This document shows, piece by piece, positions 44,591 through 52,863 of a stretch of 64,000 nucleotides of DNA. Source of the stretch: Haladaptatus sp. DYF46 (GTDB taxonomy: Archaea > Halobacteriota > Halobacteria > Halobacteriales > Haladaptataceae); NCBI RefSeq assembly GCF_021083305.1, contig NZ_JAJFAY010000003.1, forward strand, positions 124,001 through 188,000, written 5' to 3'. Position numbers and translations under genes: made by a program. Under the pieces are notes generated by a model. That model saw nothing but the letters and a program-made list of their open reading frames with translations. It was not told the DNA's origin and searched no databases. Position 1 is the stretch's first letter, and each line of letters begins with the position of its first letter.

Positions 44591-45140
44591 ACAGTTGTAC
44601 ACGGGAAGGTGTTCTATTGTTCCACGCCCATTATTACTCGAAAGGTGAGCCTGAAATCAGAACTGAAGCGGGGAGAAACACCGGGAAGAACCGATCGGAC
44701 GTATTTTTCATATGTTTAATGTTTCGTACCATTTGATTTCGATGGATCGGCGTCCCCATCGATATTTCGTCCTCGTTTCTCGCTCGATATTCCGGACTCC
44801 GATTCTCCCTACTTTTTCTCCTAAAGCGATTCTACCGACGTACCCGACGTATTCAGGGAGGGCCGTTCGGCGATAAAATAACGATATTTGCTATCGGTAT
44901 TCTGGTGTTTCCCGGAAATAAGGTGCCTAAACTCCATCCGTAATAGTGAACTTAATCGGACAGTACGAGACCCCATCCCGTCGTGAGACGCTTTGGCTAC
45001 CGTTTCGTACGTTGAATTCGCGTTTCGGCCGATATGAAAGCCATTCCGTCACCGGAGGACCGAGGGAAGTGTCGTTCGACAGGATTCGAGCAGAAGAGAT
45101 CGTTGCGGCGTGTTTCCGTACGACAGCGGACGGGATGCGC
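44591..45140. other. 550-base gap, no gene seen
   Basis: The stretch is moderately AT-rich at 44690-44930 and has no frame with credible protein character. It contains the TbsP promoter near 44603-44650. An 87-codon frame at 44946-45209 overlaps a membrane gene on the other strand and resembles no family. Confidence 0.4.
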
Positions 45141-45470
45141 TTAGCGACTGATCGCGGACATCCCACCCTCGAACAACGCGAAGTTGACCACCACGTACGC
45201 GCCCAGTAGGAGTATCGCGAGTACGGAGAACGCCACCGACAGCGTGTGCTGATCCGACGCGGAGATCCCCAAGCGGTCGCCGATCCATCGGGTGGCGAAC
45301 ACGCCCGCGAAAAGGACCGAGAGGCCTATCGCGGCGACCCACCCGCCGCCCAATACTGACACCGGAACGAGCAGGAGGCCGTACCCGAAGAGTAGTAACC
45401 CGACGAAGATAGCTACTACTGCTGCGACGCTGAACGAACCACCGGATGTCGTAGTGTTGTTGGTAGTCAT
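45141..45470 (-). CDS. Small membrane protein (109 aa, three to four helices)
   Basis: From the ATG at 45470 (MTTNNTTTSGGSFSVAAVVA) the protein has about 109 residues with hydrophobic segments at roughly 12-32, 36-55, and 76-100. No signature residues are visible. An upstream start at 45503 is in frame but adds a non-conserved-looking leader. Function is unknown. Confidence 0.6.
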   Translation of the reverse strand: MTTNNTTTSGGSFSVAAVVAIFVGLLLFGYGLLLVPVSVLGGGWVAAIGLSVLFAGVFATRWIGDRLGISASDQHTLSVAFSVLAILLLGAYVVVNFALFEGGMSAISR

Positions 45471-45620
45471 TCGAATAGGATGGACACCGAAGAGCATAAT
45501 CATTGCGTGATAATCGATGCTCTATTTATCGTGTCGGTTCGGGAGAAAGAACGGATGCGAACGTCCGACTTCGCTGACTCGAAGGGAACCTCTCGTCGTG
45601 GATGCGAAAAACCGGCCGTC

Positions 45621-46358
45621 TCACGCAACGGGACGTTCGGCGGGAGCGTCATTGCTGGTCGTCTCACCGATATCACCCTCGTCGGGAGTGTTGAGTTCGG
45701 TGTACGCCCTCGCGAGCACGGCGGTCGAGAAGACCGTCGTGATGGCGCTCGCGGCCTGCGCGAACACCAAGGCGACGACATCGCCGACGAAACTACCGCT
45801 GGCGAGGTCGCCGAAACCGAAGGCGATGGTGACGAGTATCGTGAGGAGTATCACCGCGACACCCAACACGAGGAGGTTGAAGCGGTAGCCCCTCGTCAAT
45901 CCCCAACTGCTGCGGAAGGCTTTGACGAAGTTCTGGTCCTCGACGGCCACGTAGACGGTCCAGAACGCCAACGTCACGAGCAGGAAGATGCCCGGGACGA
46001 TCAGCGCGACGAGACCCAACGCCACGATGATACCGAAGACTATCATTCCGATGAAGACGTTGACCGCCGCCCAGACCATGTTTCGGGTGAAGAACTCCCT
46101 GGGGAGGCGTTCGGTTTCGTCGCTCACGAACACGCGAATGGCCGCGATACTCACGACCAGTAACGCGATGCTCAGGACCACCGAGACGAGACCCGCAGCG
46201 AGCGACGGGGCGAGTGCCGTCGGGGTCGCTCGGACGCTGACACCCACCACGCCGTTGACGACGGAGATGACGAAGATGATGCCCACGAGCATGAGCCCGT
46301 TTCGCTTGACAGTTCGTCCGTACCCTTGCTTGAGAACGTTCGTAATGTTGATCGGCAT
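45621..46358 (-). CDS. Haloarchaeal six-helix membrane protein (DUF7847-like)
   Basis: From the ATG at 46358 the protein has 245 residues and about six membrane helices with the pattern VLKQGYGRTVKRNGLMLVG, then LVALIVPGIFLLVTLAFWTVYVAVED and AFRSSWGLTRGYRFNLL. This matches the glycerophosphodiesterase membrane-domain-like DUF975/DUF7847 group of unknown function. The frame begins at a TTG two codons earlier. The last 20 residues are acidic and cytoplasmic. Confidence 0.7.
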   Translation of the reverse strand: MPINITNVLKQGYGRTVKRNGLMLVGIIFVISVVNGVVGVSVRATPTALAPSLAAGLVSVVLSIALLVVSIAAIRVFVSDETERLPREFFTRNMVWAAVNVFIGMIVFGIIVALGLVALIVPGIFLLVTLAFWTVYVAVEDQNFVKAFRSSWGLTRGYRFNLLVLGVAVILLTILVTIAFGFGDLASGSFVGDVVALVFAQAASAITTVFSTAVLARAYTELNTPDEGDIGETTSNDAPAERPVA

Positions 46359-46557
46359 AATCAAGTATAGAACGTCGTCTGAGAGGATATACTCGCCGAT
46401 TAGTTCTCATTGTACGAGATACATGCCCCCCGGGCGTGAAGTTATCGTCTCCGAACACGTTCGTGTCGTCCGGAACGTCGATTCGGCGTGACGGAGAAGA
46501 CGACCGTTCGGAGCCGTTCCACAACCGTTGTATCGTCTGGCTCGGTACGAACCGGTA

Positions 46558-47727
46558 GTGAGACGCCGTCTGTTCGGAACGCTCTGTGGGTTGGTCTTCC
46601 TGATGAACTTCGGGCGAACCGTCTTCGCGCCGTTGCTCGAACCGTTGGTGGTCGCCTTTTCAACCGACCAAGCGACCGTCGGCGTGTTGATATCGTTGGT
46701 GTGGCTCGGAACCGCCGTTCCGCGAATTCCGATGGGATACGTCCTCACCCACGTCCCTCGTCACCGAGCCGTTCTCGCGACGGGCGTCCTTCTCGCCGGT
46801 GCGTCGGGACTCATCGCCGTCGCGGATTCGCTGGCCGTGCTTCGAGTCGGGACGTTCGCGCTCGGCGTCGCCAGCGGAGCCTACTTCGTCGCCGCCGTCC
46901 CGCTCATCGCGGAACTGTTCCCGGATTCGGTCGGACGAACGGTCGGCATTCACGGAGCGGCTTCCCAACTGGCGGCGGTACTCGCACCGACCATCGTGGT
47001 CGGCATTCTGTTGGTCGCCTCGTGGCGAACGGTGTTCGTCCTCCTCGCCGCGGGTACCGTCGTCTTCAGCATCGTCTTCGCGAGCGTCGTTCGAGGGTCG
47101 CAAATCGCCGACGAAGCCACCCCCGACCGCGCGTTTCTGTCCGCGGTCCGGGCTCACTGGCGACTCGTCACAACCGGACTCCTGATGGTCGGCGTTGCTG
47201 GGTTTCTGTGGCAAGGACTGTTCAACTTCTACGTCGTCTACCTCACCTTCTCGAAGGGGATTTCGACGACGACGGCGAACCTCCTCCTCACCGTCGTGTT
47301 CGCGGCCGGATTACCCGCCTTCTGGTTCGGCGGACGGCTCGCGGACCGTCTCCCGATAGTCCCCTACATTTTGGCGATATTGACGGGGTTCGTCGTGTCG
47401 GTGGTCGCACTCACCGCCGCACACGGCGTGGTCGCCGTAGCGGTCGTCTCGGTCGCCATCGGATACGCGATACACAGCCTCTTTCCCGCCTTGGACACCT
47501 ACTTCCTCAACACCCTCTCGGACGAGAATCGCGGCGTGGTCTACGCCGCGTTCACCGGTCTATCCCTGTTGGTCGAGGCGAACGGGACCGCCGTCGTCGG
47601 ACTGTTGACCGACGCCGGATATCGGTTCGACGCCGTTTTCCTCGCGCTCGCGTCGCTCGTCGCTTGCGTCATCCTCGTCCTCGCGGGGCTGTATTCGACG
47701 GGACGACTGCCCGAGAGTTCGGAGTAA
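46558..47727 (+). CDS. MFS transporter
   Basis: This 389-residue protein (GTG at 46558) has 12 membrane helices and an MFS layout: GLVFLMNFGRTVFAPLLEPL in helix 1, GYVLTHVPRHRAVLATGVL as the loop 2-3 motif, and FWFGGRLADRLPIVPY in the second half. An in-frame TTG at 46528 is a weaker start. Substrate is unknown; it is not linked to a biosynthetic gene. Confidence 0.85.
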   Translation: MRRRLFGTLCGLVFLMNFGRTVFAPLLEPLVVAFSTDQATVGVLISLVWLGTAVPRIPMGYVLTHVPRHRAVLATGVLLAGASGLIAVADSLAVLRVGTFALGVASGAYFVAAVPLIAELFPDSVGRTVGIHGAASQLAAVLAPTIVVGILLVASWRTVFVLLAAGTVVFSIVFASVVRGSQIADEATPDRAFLSAVRAHWRLVTTGLLMVGVAGFLWQGLFNFYVVYLTFSKGISTTTANLLLTVVFAAGLPAFWFGGRLADRLPIVPYILAILTGFVVSVVALTAAHGVVAVAVVSVAIGYAIHSLFPALDTYFLNTLSDENRGVVYAAFTGLSLLVEANGTAVVGLLTDAGYRFDAVFLALASLVACVILVLAGLYSTGRLPESSE

Positions 47728-47795
47728 GCCGGCTTCGTTCGTCGCACGGTCGAGTTTCGCCGCGGCGCTCGGACGGGTTCCGAGCGTTTCGAGAA

Positions 47796-48749
47796 TTAAC
47801 ACCCCGTTTCGTCGGTCGAATCGTGACCGAGGGTTTCCGAGCCGAACCATCGGAACGACTCCAAACTCACCGAAAACACGTCGTGTGCGCTGGAATGTCG
47901 AATCGCGTACGCGGTCGGATACCAGCCCGCGTTCGGAAACGTCGGCGGCATCTTGATAGGCTTCCTCGTTTCGGTGCAGAAACCACGAAGGAACGACCGT
48001 GTAATCATCGGCTCGAAGAAGATGACTTCCCCGTCGAACGTACCCCAGAGGAACGTGTGGGTGAACGGGTCGTCGTTGAACTCGGGGGCCGTCAAGTCCA
48101 TCAAATGGTTCCCCATCCCCGGTTCGACGGCCCCGAGCGATTCGTAGTCCGGCGGCCGCTGACGCGGCGGCAGCGGTTCCGTCCCGCGTCGCAGCGTTTC
48201 ACAGGTGACCGCGGTCTCGGCCCTCGGACAATTCCCGTTCCTGATTTCGGAGCGCTTCGCTCGTGGCATCAGGTAGAAGTGGAAGTCGAAGTGCGGGACG
48301 GCGTAGACGTCCGGCGGCGGATGCCCGGCCGGATTCCAATTCAGCATGAACCACCGGAACGGTATCGGTACGTCCGACGTCGGAAATTCGAGAACGGTCT
48401 CGTGACCGCAACACGGCGCTTTCCCGTCCGGAACGTCCCACTTCCCGTCGGTCGGTGCCGTAGGAAGGCCCTCCAAGGTGTCGGCGGTGAACTGGACGCC
48501 GACGGAGAGCGGCCGTTCGGAACCGGTGTGCGTCACGAAGGTCCGAATCGTCCCGTTTCCCACGGCGACGGAACGACCCCAAGCGGTTTGCGTCGGCGGA
48601 AGACCCGCTTCGGTCGACCGTTCTCCGGGGAGCGGTGTCGCGCCCGGTATCTCCCTGCCGAATGTGGTCGCTTCGGTTCCGCTGGCGACGTACGAACCCG
48701 CGGTACCCGTCCCCAGTGCTTTCAGAAGTCGGCGGCGGTTGAGCGGCAT
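47796..48749 (-). CDS. Tat-exported DUF5602-like protein
   Basis: This 317-residue protein begins MPLNRRRLLKALGTGTAGSY, a twin-arginine signal, and is therefore probably secreted folded. The central AVPHFDFHFYLMPRAKR has a His-x-Asp-x-His cluster that may bind a metal, and pairs of Cys occur at CCGH and NCPRAETAVTC. The pattern recalls DUF5602 proteins of unknown function. It is convergent with the MFS gene. Confidence 0.6.
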   Translation of the reverse strand: MPLNRRRLLKALGTGTAGSYVASGTEATTFGREIPGATPLPGERSTEAGLPPTQTAWGRSVAVGNGTIRTFVTHTGSERPLSVGVQFTADTLEGLPTAPTDGKWDVPDGKAPCCGHETVLEFPTSDVPIPFRWFMLNWNPAGHPPPDVYAVPHFDFHFYLMPRAKRSEIRNGNCPRAETAVTCETLRRGTEPLPPRQRPPDYESLGAVEPGMGNHLMDLTAPEFNDDPFTHTFLWGTFDGEVIFFEPMITRSFLRGFCTETRKPIKMPPTFPNAGWYPTAYAIRHSSAHDVFSVSLESFRWFGSETLGHDSTDETGC

Positions 48750-48892
48750 TTGCCATTCGGTTAACGGGACGGCCCTACGTTATTCTTTATGCGTGGACAG
48801 CGCTACCGCGTGATTGTTCGAATACCACTCTCGACTCGGCGGGATTCGAGCGACACCGTATCTTCAAGATATTTCCCGTGATACGTCCACGC

Positions 48893-49264
48893 ATGCAGAT
48901 TGCACTCATCGCACACGACGAGAAGAAACCCGATCTGGTCGAGTTCGTACGGAACAACATCGACCAACTGTCGTCCGTCGACTGCATCTCGACCGGAACG
49001 ACCGGGAAACGAATCAAGGAGGAAACCGACCTCGCGGTCGATCCGAAGGAGTCCGGGCCGCTCGGCGGGGACATGATAATCGGTGCTGCGGTCGCCACGG
49101 GTGACTGCCACGCCGTGATATTCCTCCGCGACCCGCTGACCGCTCAACCGCACGAACCGGACATCAACGCGCTCCTGCGGGTGTGCGACGTTCACGACGT
49201 CCCGCTGGCGACGAACCTCGCCAGCGCGAACGCGATTATCGATGAGTTAGTCGGAGAGACGTAA
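48893..49264 (+). CDS. mgsA: Methylglyoxal synthase
   Basis: From the ATG at 48893 this 123-residue protein has IALIAHDEKKPDLVE, STGTTGKR (33-40, phosphate binding) and SGPLGGDMIIGAAVA with catalytic Asp60, as in MgsA. It turns dihydroxyacetone phosphate into methylglyoxal and phosphate, a bypass of lower glycolysis. A GATATTT box near 48866 supports this start. Length is a little shorter than E. coli MgsA (152) but complete for the domain. Confidence 0.93.
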   Translation: MQIALIAHDEKKPDLVEFVRNNIDQLSSVDCISTGTTGKRIKEETDLAVDPKESGPLGGDMIIGAAVATGDCHAVIFLRDPLTAQPHEPDINALLRVCDVHDVPLATNLASANAIIDELVGET

Positions 49265-49338
49265 CGGTTCCGGGGTGAGATATTCCTTGATATATCCCTG
49301 CCCTTTGGCATCCTCCACACGCCTAACGGCGCGAGAAT

Positions 49339-49358
49339 CCTCGCGCTTTAGCGCGGGG
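49339..49358. mobile_element. Hairpin like the right end of haloarchaeal IS200/IS605 elements
   Basis: CCTCGCGC and GCGCGGGG around TTTA form an 8-base stem (one G-U pair), preceded by GAGAAT and followed by GGAGATGTCAA. In haloarchaeal IS200/IS605 elements the right end commonly carries such a GCGC-TTTA-GCGC hairpin and a similar flank. No tnpA or tnpB gene lies beside it, so it would be a solo end or small derivative element. The match is from memory of the family, not a search. Confidence 0.5.
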
Positions 49359-49481
49359 GGAGATGTCAACCCACGGTGGATTTCACCGGAAAGAAGCAAG
49401 AATTTGTATCCAAATACGAAGAAAATAGACATTCATGGGATTGTCAAAATTGTTTTGTAGAATCGACTCGAACACCATTTC

Positions 49482-49709
49482 ATGGGACGATACGGAGACT
49501 TAAACTACTCGAAATTCACAAAGACAGGATTCTTCCTCGGTGTTTCATTTCTCGTGGTCGGTGCTCTCGGTGAACTCATCGGAACGTCATTTTACGGATC
49601 GCTGCCAGCATGGGAAAATATGTTGTTCACCGATCTCGAAATACTCGGCATCTTGCTCGGTCTTCTCTCGCCGTTCGTTTTCAGCATCTTCCTACCGCTG
49701 ACTGAATGA
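49482..49709 (+). CDS. Small haloarchaeal membrane protein (DUF7860-like, 75 aa)
   Basis: MGRYGDLNYSKFTKTGFFLG opens a 75-residue protein with two hydrophobic helices (15-35, 50-70) joined by a loop with a GTSFYGSLPAWE segment. This matches short conserved haloarchaeal membrane proteins of unknown function. It starts about 120 bases after the possible IS end and is convergent with the CaiB-type gene. Confidence 0.75.
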   Translation: MGRYGDLNYSKFTKTGFFLGVSFLVVGALGELIGTSFYGSLPAWENMLFTDLEILGILLGLLSPFVFSIFLPLTE

Positions 49710-49740
49710 AGCGATCTAAGAGATACCAGAGGAAGACCGG

Positions 49741-50967
49741 TCAGATGACGCCCTCGTCGGACAATCGCTCGATGTCCGCCTCCGTGTACCCGTACTCGAA
49801 GAGGATTTCCTCCGTGTGTTCGCCGAGGAGCGGGGGATGCGCCCGAACGCCCGTCGGCGTCTTCGAGAGGTGCATCGGGCTCCCCGCCATTTCGACGTCG
49901 CCCGCGGTCGGATGCGAAACCGACCACTGCATGTTTCGCGCGGCCACTTGGGGGTTGTCGAAGACGTCTTCCATGTCCTTGACGTCGCTCGCCGGGACGC
50001 CGTGGTCGTCCATCGTCTCCAAAACCTCTTTCGTGGTAAACTCCGCGAACGTCGGTTCGAGGAGCGCATCGAGTTCGTCGCGGTTCTCGACGCGCGAGGC
50101 GTTGTCGTGGAACCGGTCGTCGTCGACGAGGTCCTCGCGGTCGATTGCGGCACAGAACTTCGGCCAGAGGTTCGGCGACGGAACCGCGATGACGACGTAC
50201 CCGTCCGCCGTCGGAAACGCCTGATACGGAGCGAGAGTGGGATGTTTGCTTCCCATTCTCCCCGGTGCTGTCCCCGTCGCGAAGTAGTTCGACGCCATGT
50301 AACTCATCCACGCGACCTGACTGTCGAGGAGCGAGACATCGACTTTCTGTCCCGTCCCGTCGCCGAGTTCGCGTTCGAGCAGCGCGGCGAGGATGGCCTG
50401 TGTCGCGTACATCCCGGCACCGATATCGGCGATGGCCACGCCCACGCGAACGGGCGACCCATCCGCTTCGCCGGTGATGCTCATCAGACCGCCTTCGGCC
50501 TGCATGATGAGGTCGTACGCGGGTCGGTCCCTGTCCGGTCCCCACTCGCCGTATCCCGAGAGCGCACAGTAGATGAGGCCGGGGTTATCCTCCCGGAGCG
50601 TCGGATAGTCGAGTCCCCACTTCCCCATCGTCCCCACTCGGAAGTTCGAGACGACGACGTCGGCCTCGCTCGCCAAATCGCGGAAGATCGCCCGTCCGTC
50701 GTCGCTCGAAAGGTCGAGCGACATCGAGCGCTTGTTGCGGTTCACGCTGAGGTAGTAGGCGCTCTGGTCCGACTCGCCGTAGGTCGGCGGGTGCCACTTG
50801 CGCGTCTGGTCGCCGGTTCCCGGTTGCTCGATTTTGATGACGTCCGCGCCGAGGTCCCCCAACTGCATCGTACAGAACGGACCGACGAGGACGCGGGACG
50901 CATCGAGAACCGTGAGTCCGTCGAGGGGACCGGTCTCCGTCGCCGGTCGGTGAGCTTCGCCGACCAT
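49741..50967 (-). CDS. CaiB/BaiF-family CoA-transferase
   Basis: This 408-residue protein has LDGLTVLDASRVLVGPFCTMQLGDLGADVIKIE, DLSSDDGRAIFRDLASEADVVVSNF and RPAYDLIMQAEGG, where Asp152 is in the position of the catalytic aspartate of family III CoA-transferases. It moves CoA between acyl groups (carnitine, formyl, mesaconyl or similar). The acyl substrate is unknown. It is divergent from the TAXI-TRAP operon, which could import its substrate. Confidence 0.88.
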   Translation of the reverse strand: MVGEAHRPATETGPLDGLTVLDASRVLVGPFCTMQLGDLGADVIKIEQPGTGDQTRKWHPPTYGESDQSAYYLSVNRNKRSMSLDLSSDDGRAIFRDLASEADVVVSNFRVGTMGKWGLDYPTLREDNPGLIYCALSGYGEWGPDRDRPAYDLIMQAEGGLMSITGEADGSPVRVGVAIADIGAGMYATQAILAALLERELGDGTGQKVDVSLLDSQVAWMSYMASNYFATGTAPGRMGSKHPTLAPYQAFPTADGYVVIAVPSPNLWPKFCAAIDREDLVDDDRFHDNASRVENRDELDALLEPTFAEFTTKEVLETMDDHGVPASDVKDMEDVFDNPQVAARNMQWSVSHPTAGDVEMAGSPMHLSKTPTGVRAHPPLLGEHTEEILFEYGYTEADIERLSDEGVI

Positions 50968-51342
50968 CCGTTACGGCCCCCCCGTCGAACTCGCACTCCG
51001 TCGCCATTCGACCCGTCCACCGATGAGAAGCGTTCGGGCGTCCGGACGCCCGTTCTGGGAGGGACGATACTCGGCTTGTGGAACGGTATCTACCACCATC
51101 GTAGGACACTGTTCGAAGATACCTCGGTAAACAGTTTCGATGAAACCGACCTGTGAAACTTTCACGCCGTACGCCGGTTCTGACGCGATAGTCCCGGGTG
51201 AAACGACCGATAGAACTGCAATCAGCCGTGTGGACGTCGTTTTGGGAAGAATATACTCGCAATTGGTATTGAAAAATGATAAGATTTTAAAAATATTATG
51301 TTGGGTCAATAGATTTATTATGTCCACTTTTGGTTCTTTGGT
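50968..51342. other. 375-base divergent gap with AT-rich promoter end
   Basis: No gene is seen. The last 100 bases are AT-rich; ATAGATTTATTATG at 51308-51321 is a likely TATA region for the TAXI gene, 22-35 bases before its ATG. Confidence 0.4.
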
Positions 51343-52359
51343 ATGGGTAGCGGTAATCAGAGCCACGGCATAGACAGGCGTACGTTTCTCGCATCGAGCG
51401 TCGGAATCACGGCGGCCACGATGGTGGCGGGGTGTTCCGGTGGACCCGCGAAATCGGGAGGGTCGAAGAATTCCAGCGGTTCCGGAGGGGGCGGAACCCA
51501 GTTCGTCTCCATCGGAACCGGCGGTACGGGTGGAGTCTACTACCCGCTGGGCGGTGGAATGGCGGACATCATGAACAAGAACCTCGATAACGTGGAGGCG
51601 ACGGCCGAATCGACGGGGGCGTCCGTCGAGAACTGTCGACTCGTGTCGAGCAGCGAGATGACCATGGCGCTCGCGCTCGGTAACGCCGTCCTCCTCGCCG
51701 TCGACGGGAAGGGCGATTTCGACAAGGCCCTCGACCTGAAGGCGGCCTTCGGTGCGTACCAGAACAGCACGCAGGTCATCACGACGAAGGGGTCCGGTAT
51801 CGAGACGATTCCGGACATGAAGGGAAAGAAAATCTCGGTGGGCGCTCCCGGGTCCGGAACCGAAGTCATCGCGAGGGAACTGCTCGGCTACTTCGACATC
51901 ACCTACAAAGACATCGACGCACAGCGCCTCTCGTTCAGCGAAACGGCGACGGCGATGCAGGACGGACAGGTGGACGCCGGTTTCTGGTCGGTCGCCTATC
52001 CCGCGTCGTCGATTCAGAACCTCGCCAGTCAACGCGACATCGCCTTCGTCGAATTTCCCGAGAGCGATCTGAAGAAGATCACGTCGAAGTTCGACTACTA
52101 CTCGAAAAGTACCATCCCGGCGGGGACCTACAAGGGCGTCGACCACGAGGTCAGCGTCCCCGGCGTGACGAACACGATGATCGTCAAAAGCGGCATGAGC
52201 GAAGACTTCGCGTACAAGTTGACGAAGGTCATCTACGAACACCTCGACGCGCTCGAGAAGGTTCACCCTGCGGCGAAACAGTTCGAGGGTACTGCTCGCG
52301 CCGCCCCGATAAACCTCCACCCGGGTTCGAAGAAGTACTTCGACGAGGCGAATCTCTAA
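51343..52359 (+). CDS. TAXI-family TRAP substrate-binding protein
   Basis: This 338-residue protein has a twin-arginine-like start (DRRTFLASSVGITAATMVAG) ending in a Cys lipobox (VAGCSGG), so it is likely a lipid-anchored external binding protein. SIGTGGTGGVYYPLGGGMAD is the hallmark of TAXI (TRAP-associated extracytoplasmic immunogenic) receptors, and ISVGAPGSGTEV is their second motif. It works with the DUF1850 protein and fused permease downstream, 9 bases and then an ATGA overlap away. Ligand (dicarboxylate or amino acid) is unknown. Confidence 0.9.
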   Translation: MGSGNQSHGIDRRTFLASSVGITAATMVAGCSGGPAKSGGSKNSSGSGGGGTQFVSIGTGGTGGVYYPLGGGMADIMNKNLDNVEATAESTGASVENCRLVSSSEMTMALALGNAVLLAVDGKGDFDKALDLKAAFGAYQNSTQVITTKGSGIETIPDMKGKKISVGAPGSGTEVIARELLGYFDITYKDIDAQRLSFSETATAMQDGQVDAGFWSVAYPASSIQNLASQRDIAFVEFPESDLKKITSKFDYYSKSTIPAGTYKGVDHEVSVPGVTNTMIVKSGMSEDFAYKLTKVIYEHLDALEKVHPAAKQFEGTARAAPINLHPGSKKYFDEANL

Positions 52360-52368
52360 CGTGAATCC

Positions 52369-52863
52369 ATGCGTAAGCGCCTCGTAATCGGTCTGATCGC
52401 CTGCGGGTTGGTCGTAGGTGCCAGCGCGACGATGGGGGTCAGCGTTCTTCGTATCCGAAACGCTCAAACCGGCGAGACGGTCGGCGTCGAGCGAATCGAC
52501 CCGGGTCAGGAGTTCGCCATCGAGTACGTCCATTCGTTCAACAAGACCCCGATTCACGAGGTGTACGTCATCCGCGACGGCGAAATCGTCCAGACGCGGG
52601 AGGAGTTCGAGTACTTCGCCATCGGCCTCGAATACACCGACCGCGACCAGGAACGCGTCGGGAATTTCACCGTCCTGCACATGAACCGGACGTTCGATTC
52701 CGTCCCGATTCGAGTGGCGACGTACACGAATCAGTCGCTCGTCGTCGGGGACGAGGAAACGCCGCTGACGCACTATGCGGACCGGTGGGACACGCTCGAA
52801 CTCTCCCCGGAGCACATGTCGTACCTCGAATATCTCTCTCACAAAGCGACCGCACAACTATGA
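52369..52863 (+). CDS. DUF1850 protein of the TAXI-TRAP operon
   Basis: This 164-residue protein has an N-terminal membrane anchor (residues 5-25) and a beta-rich domain with EYVHSFNKTPIHEVYVIRDGEIV and LSPEHMSYL, as in DUF1850 proteins, which are almost always encoded with TAXI-TRAP systems. Its role is unknown but is probably accessory to transport. The stop overlaps the permease start (ATGA). Confidence 0.85.
   Translation: MRKRLVIGLIACGLVVGASATMGVSVLRIRNAQTGETVGVERIDPGQEFAIEYVHSFNKTPIHEVYVIRDGEIVQTREEFEYFAIGLEYTDRDQERVGNFTVLHMNRTFDSVPIRVATYTNQSLVVGDEETPLTHYADRWDTLELSPEHMSYLEYLSHKATAQL

Noticed and set aside
44946..45209. 87-codon plus-strand frame in the gap after the TbsP-like gene
   Set aside because: It runs into the antisense of a membrane gene and lacks acidic composition or any recognisable domain.
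46488..48764. Very long open frame (about 758 codons) on the plus strand across the MFS and Tat-exported protein genes
   Set aside because: It is Arg/Gly/Pro-rich, lacks domains and hydrophobic pattern, and overlaps two well-supported genes in another frame and strand; long stop-free shadows are expected in high-G+C DNA.
50971..52857. Minus-strand frame of over 600 codons opposite the TAXI and DUF1850 genes
   Set aside because: The plus-strand genes have receptor, lipobox and operon evidence; the reverse frame shows no conserved blocks and is acidic/Arg-mixed noise.
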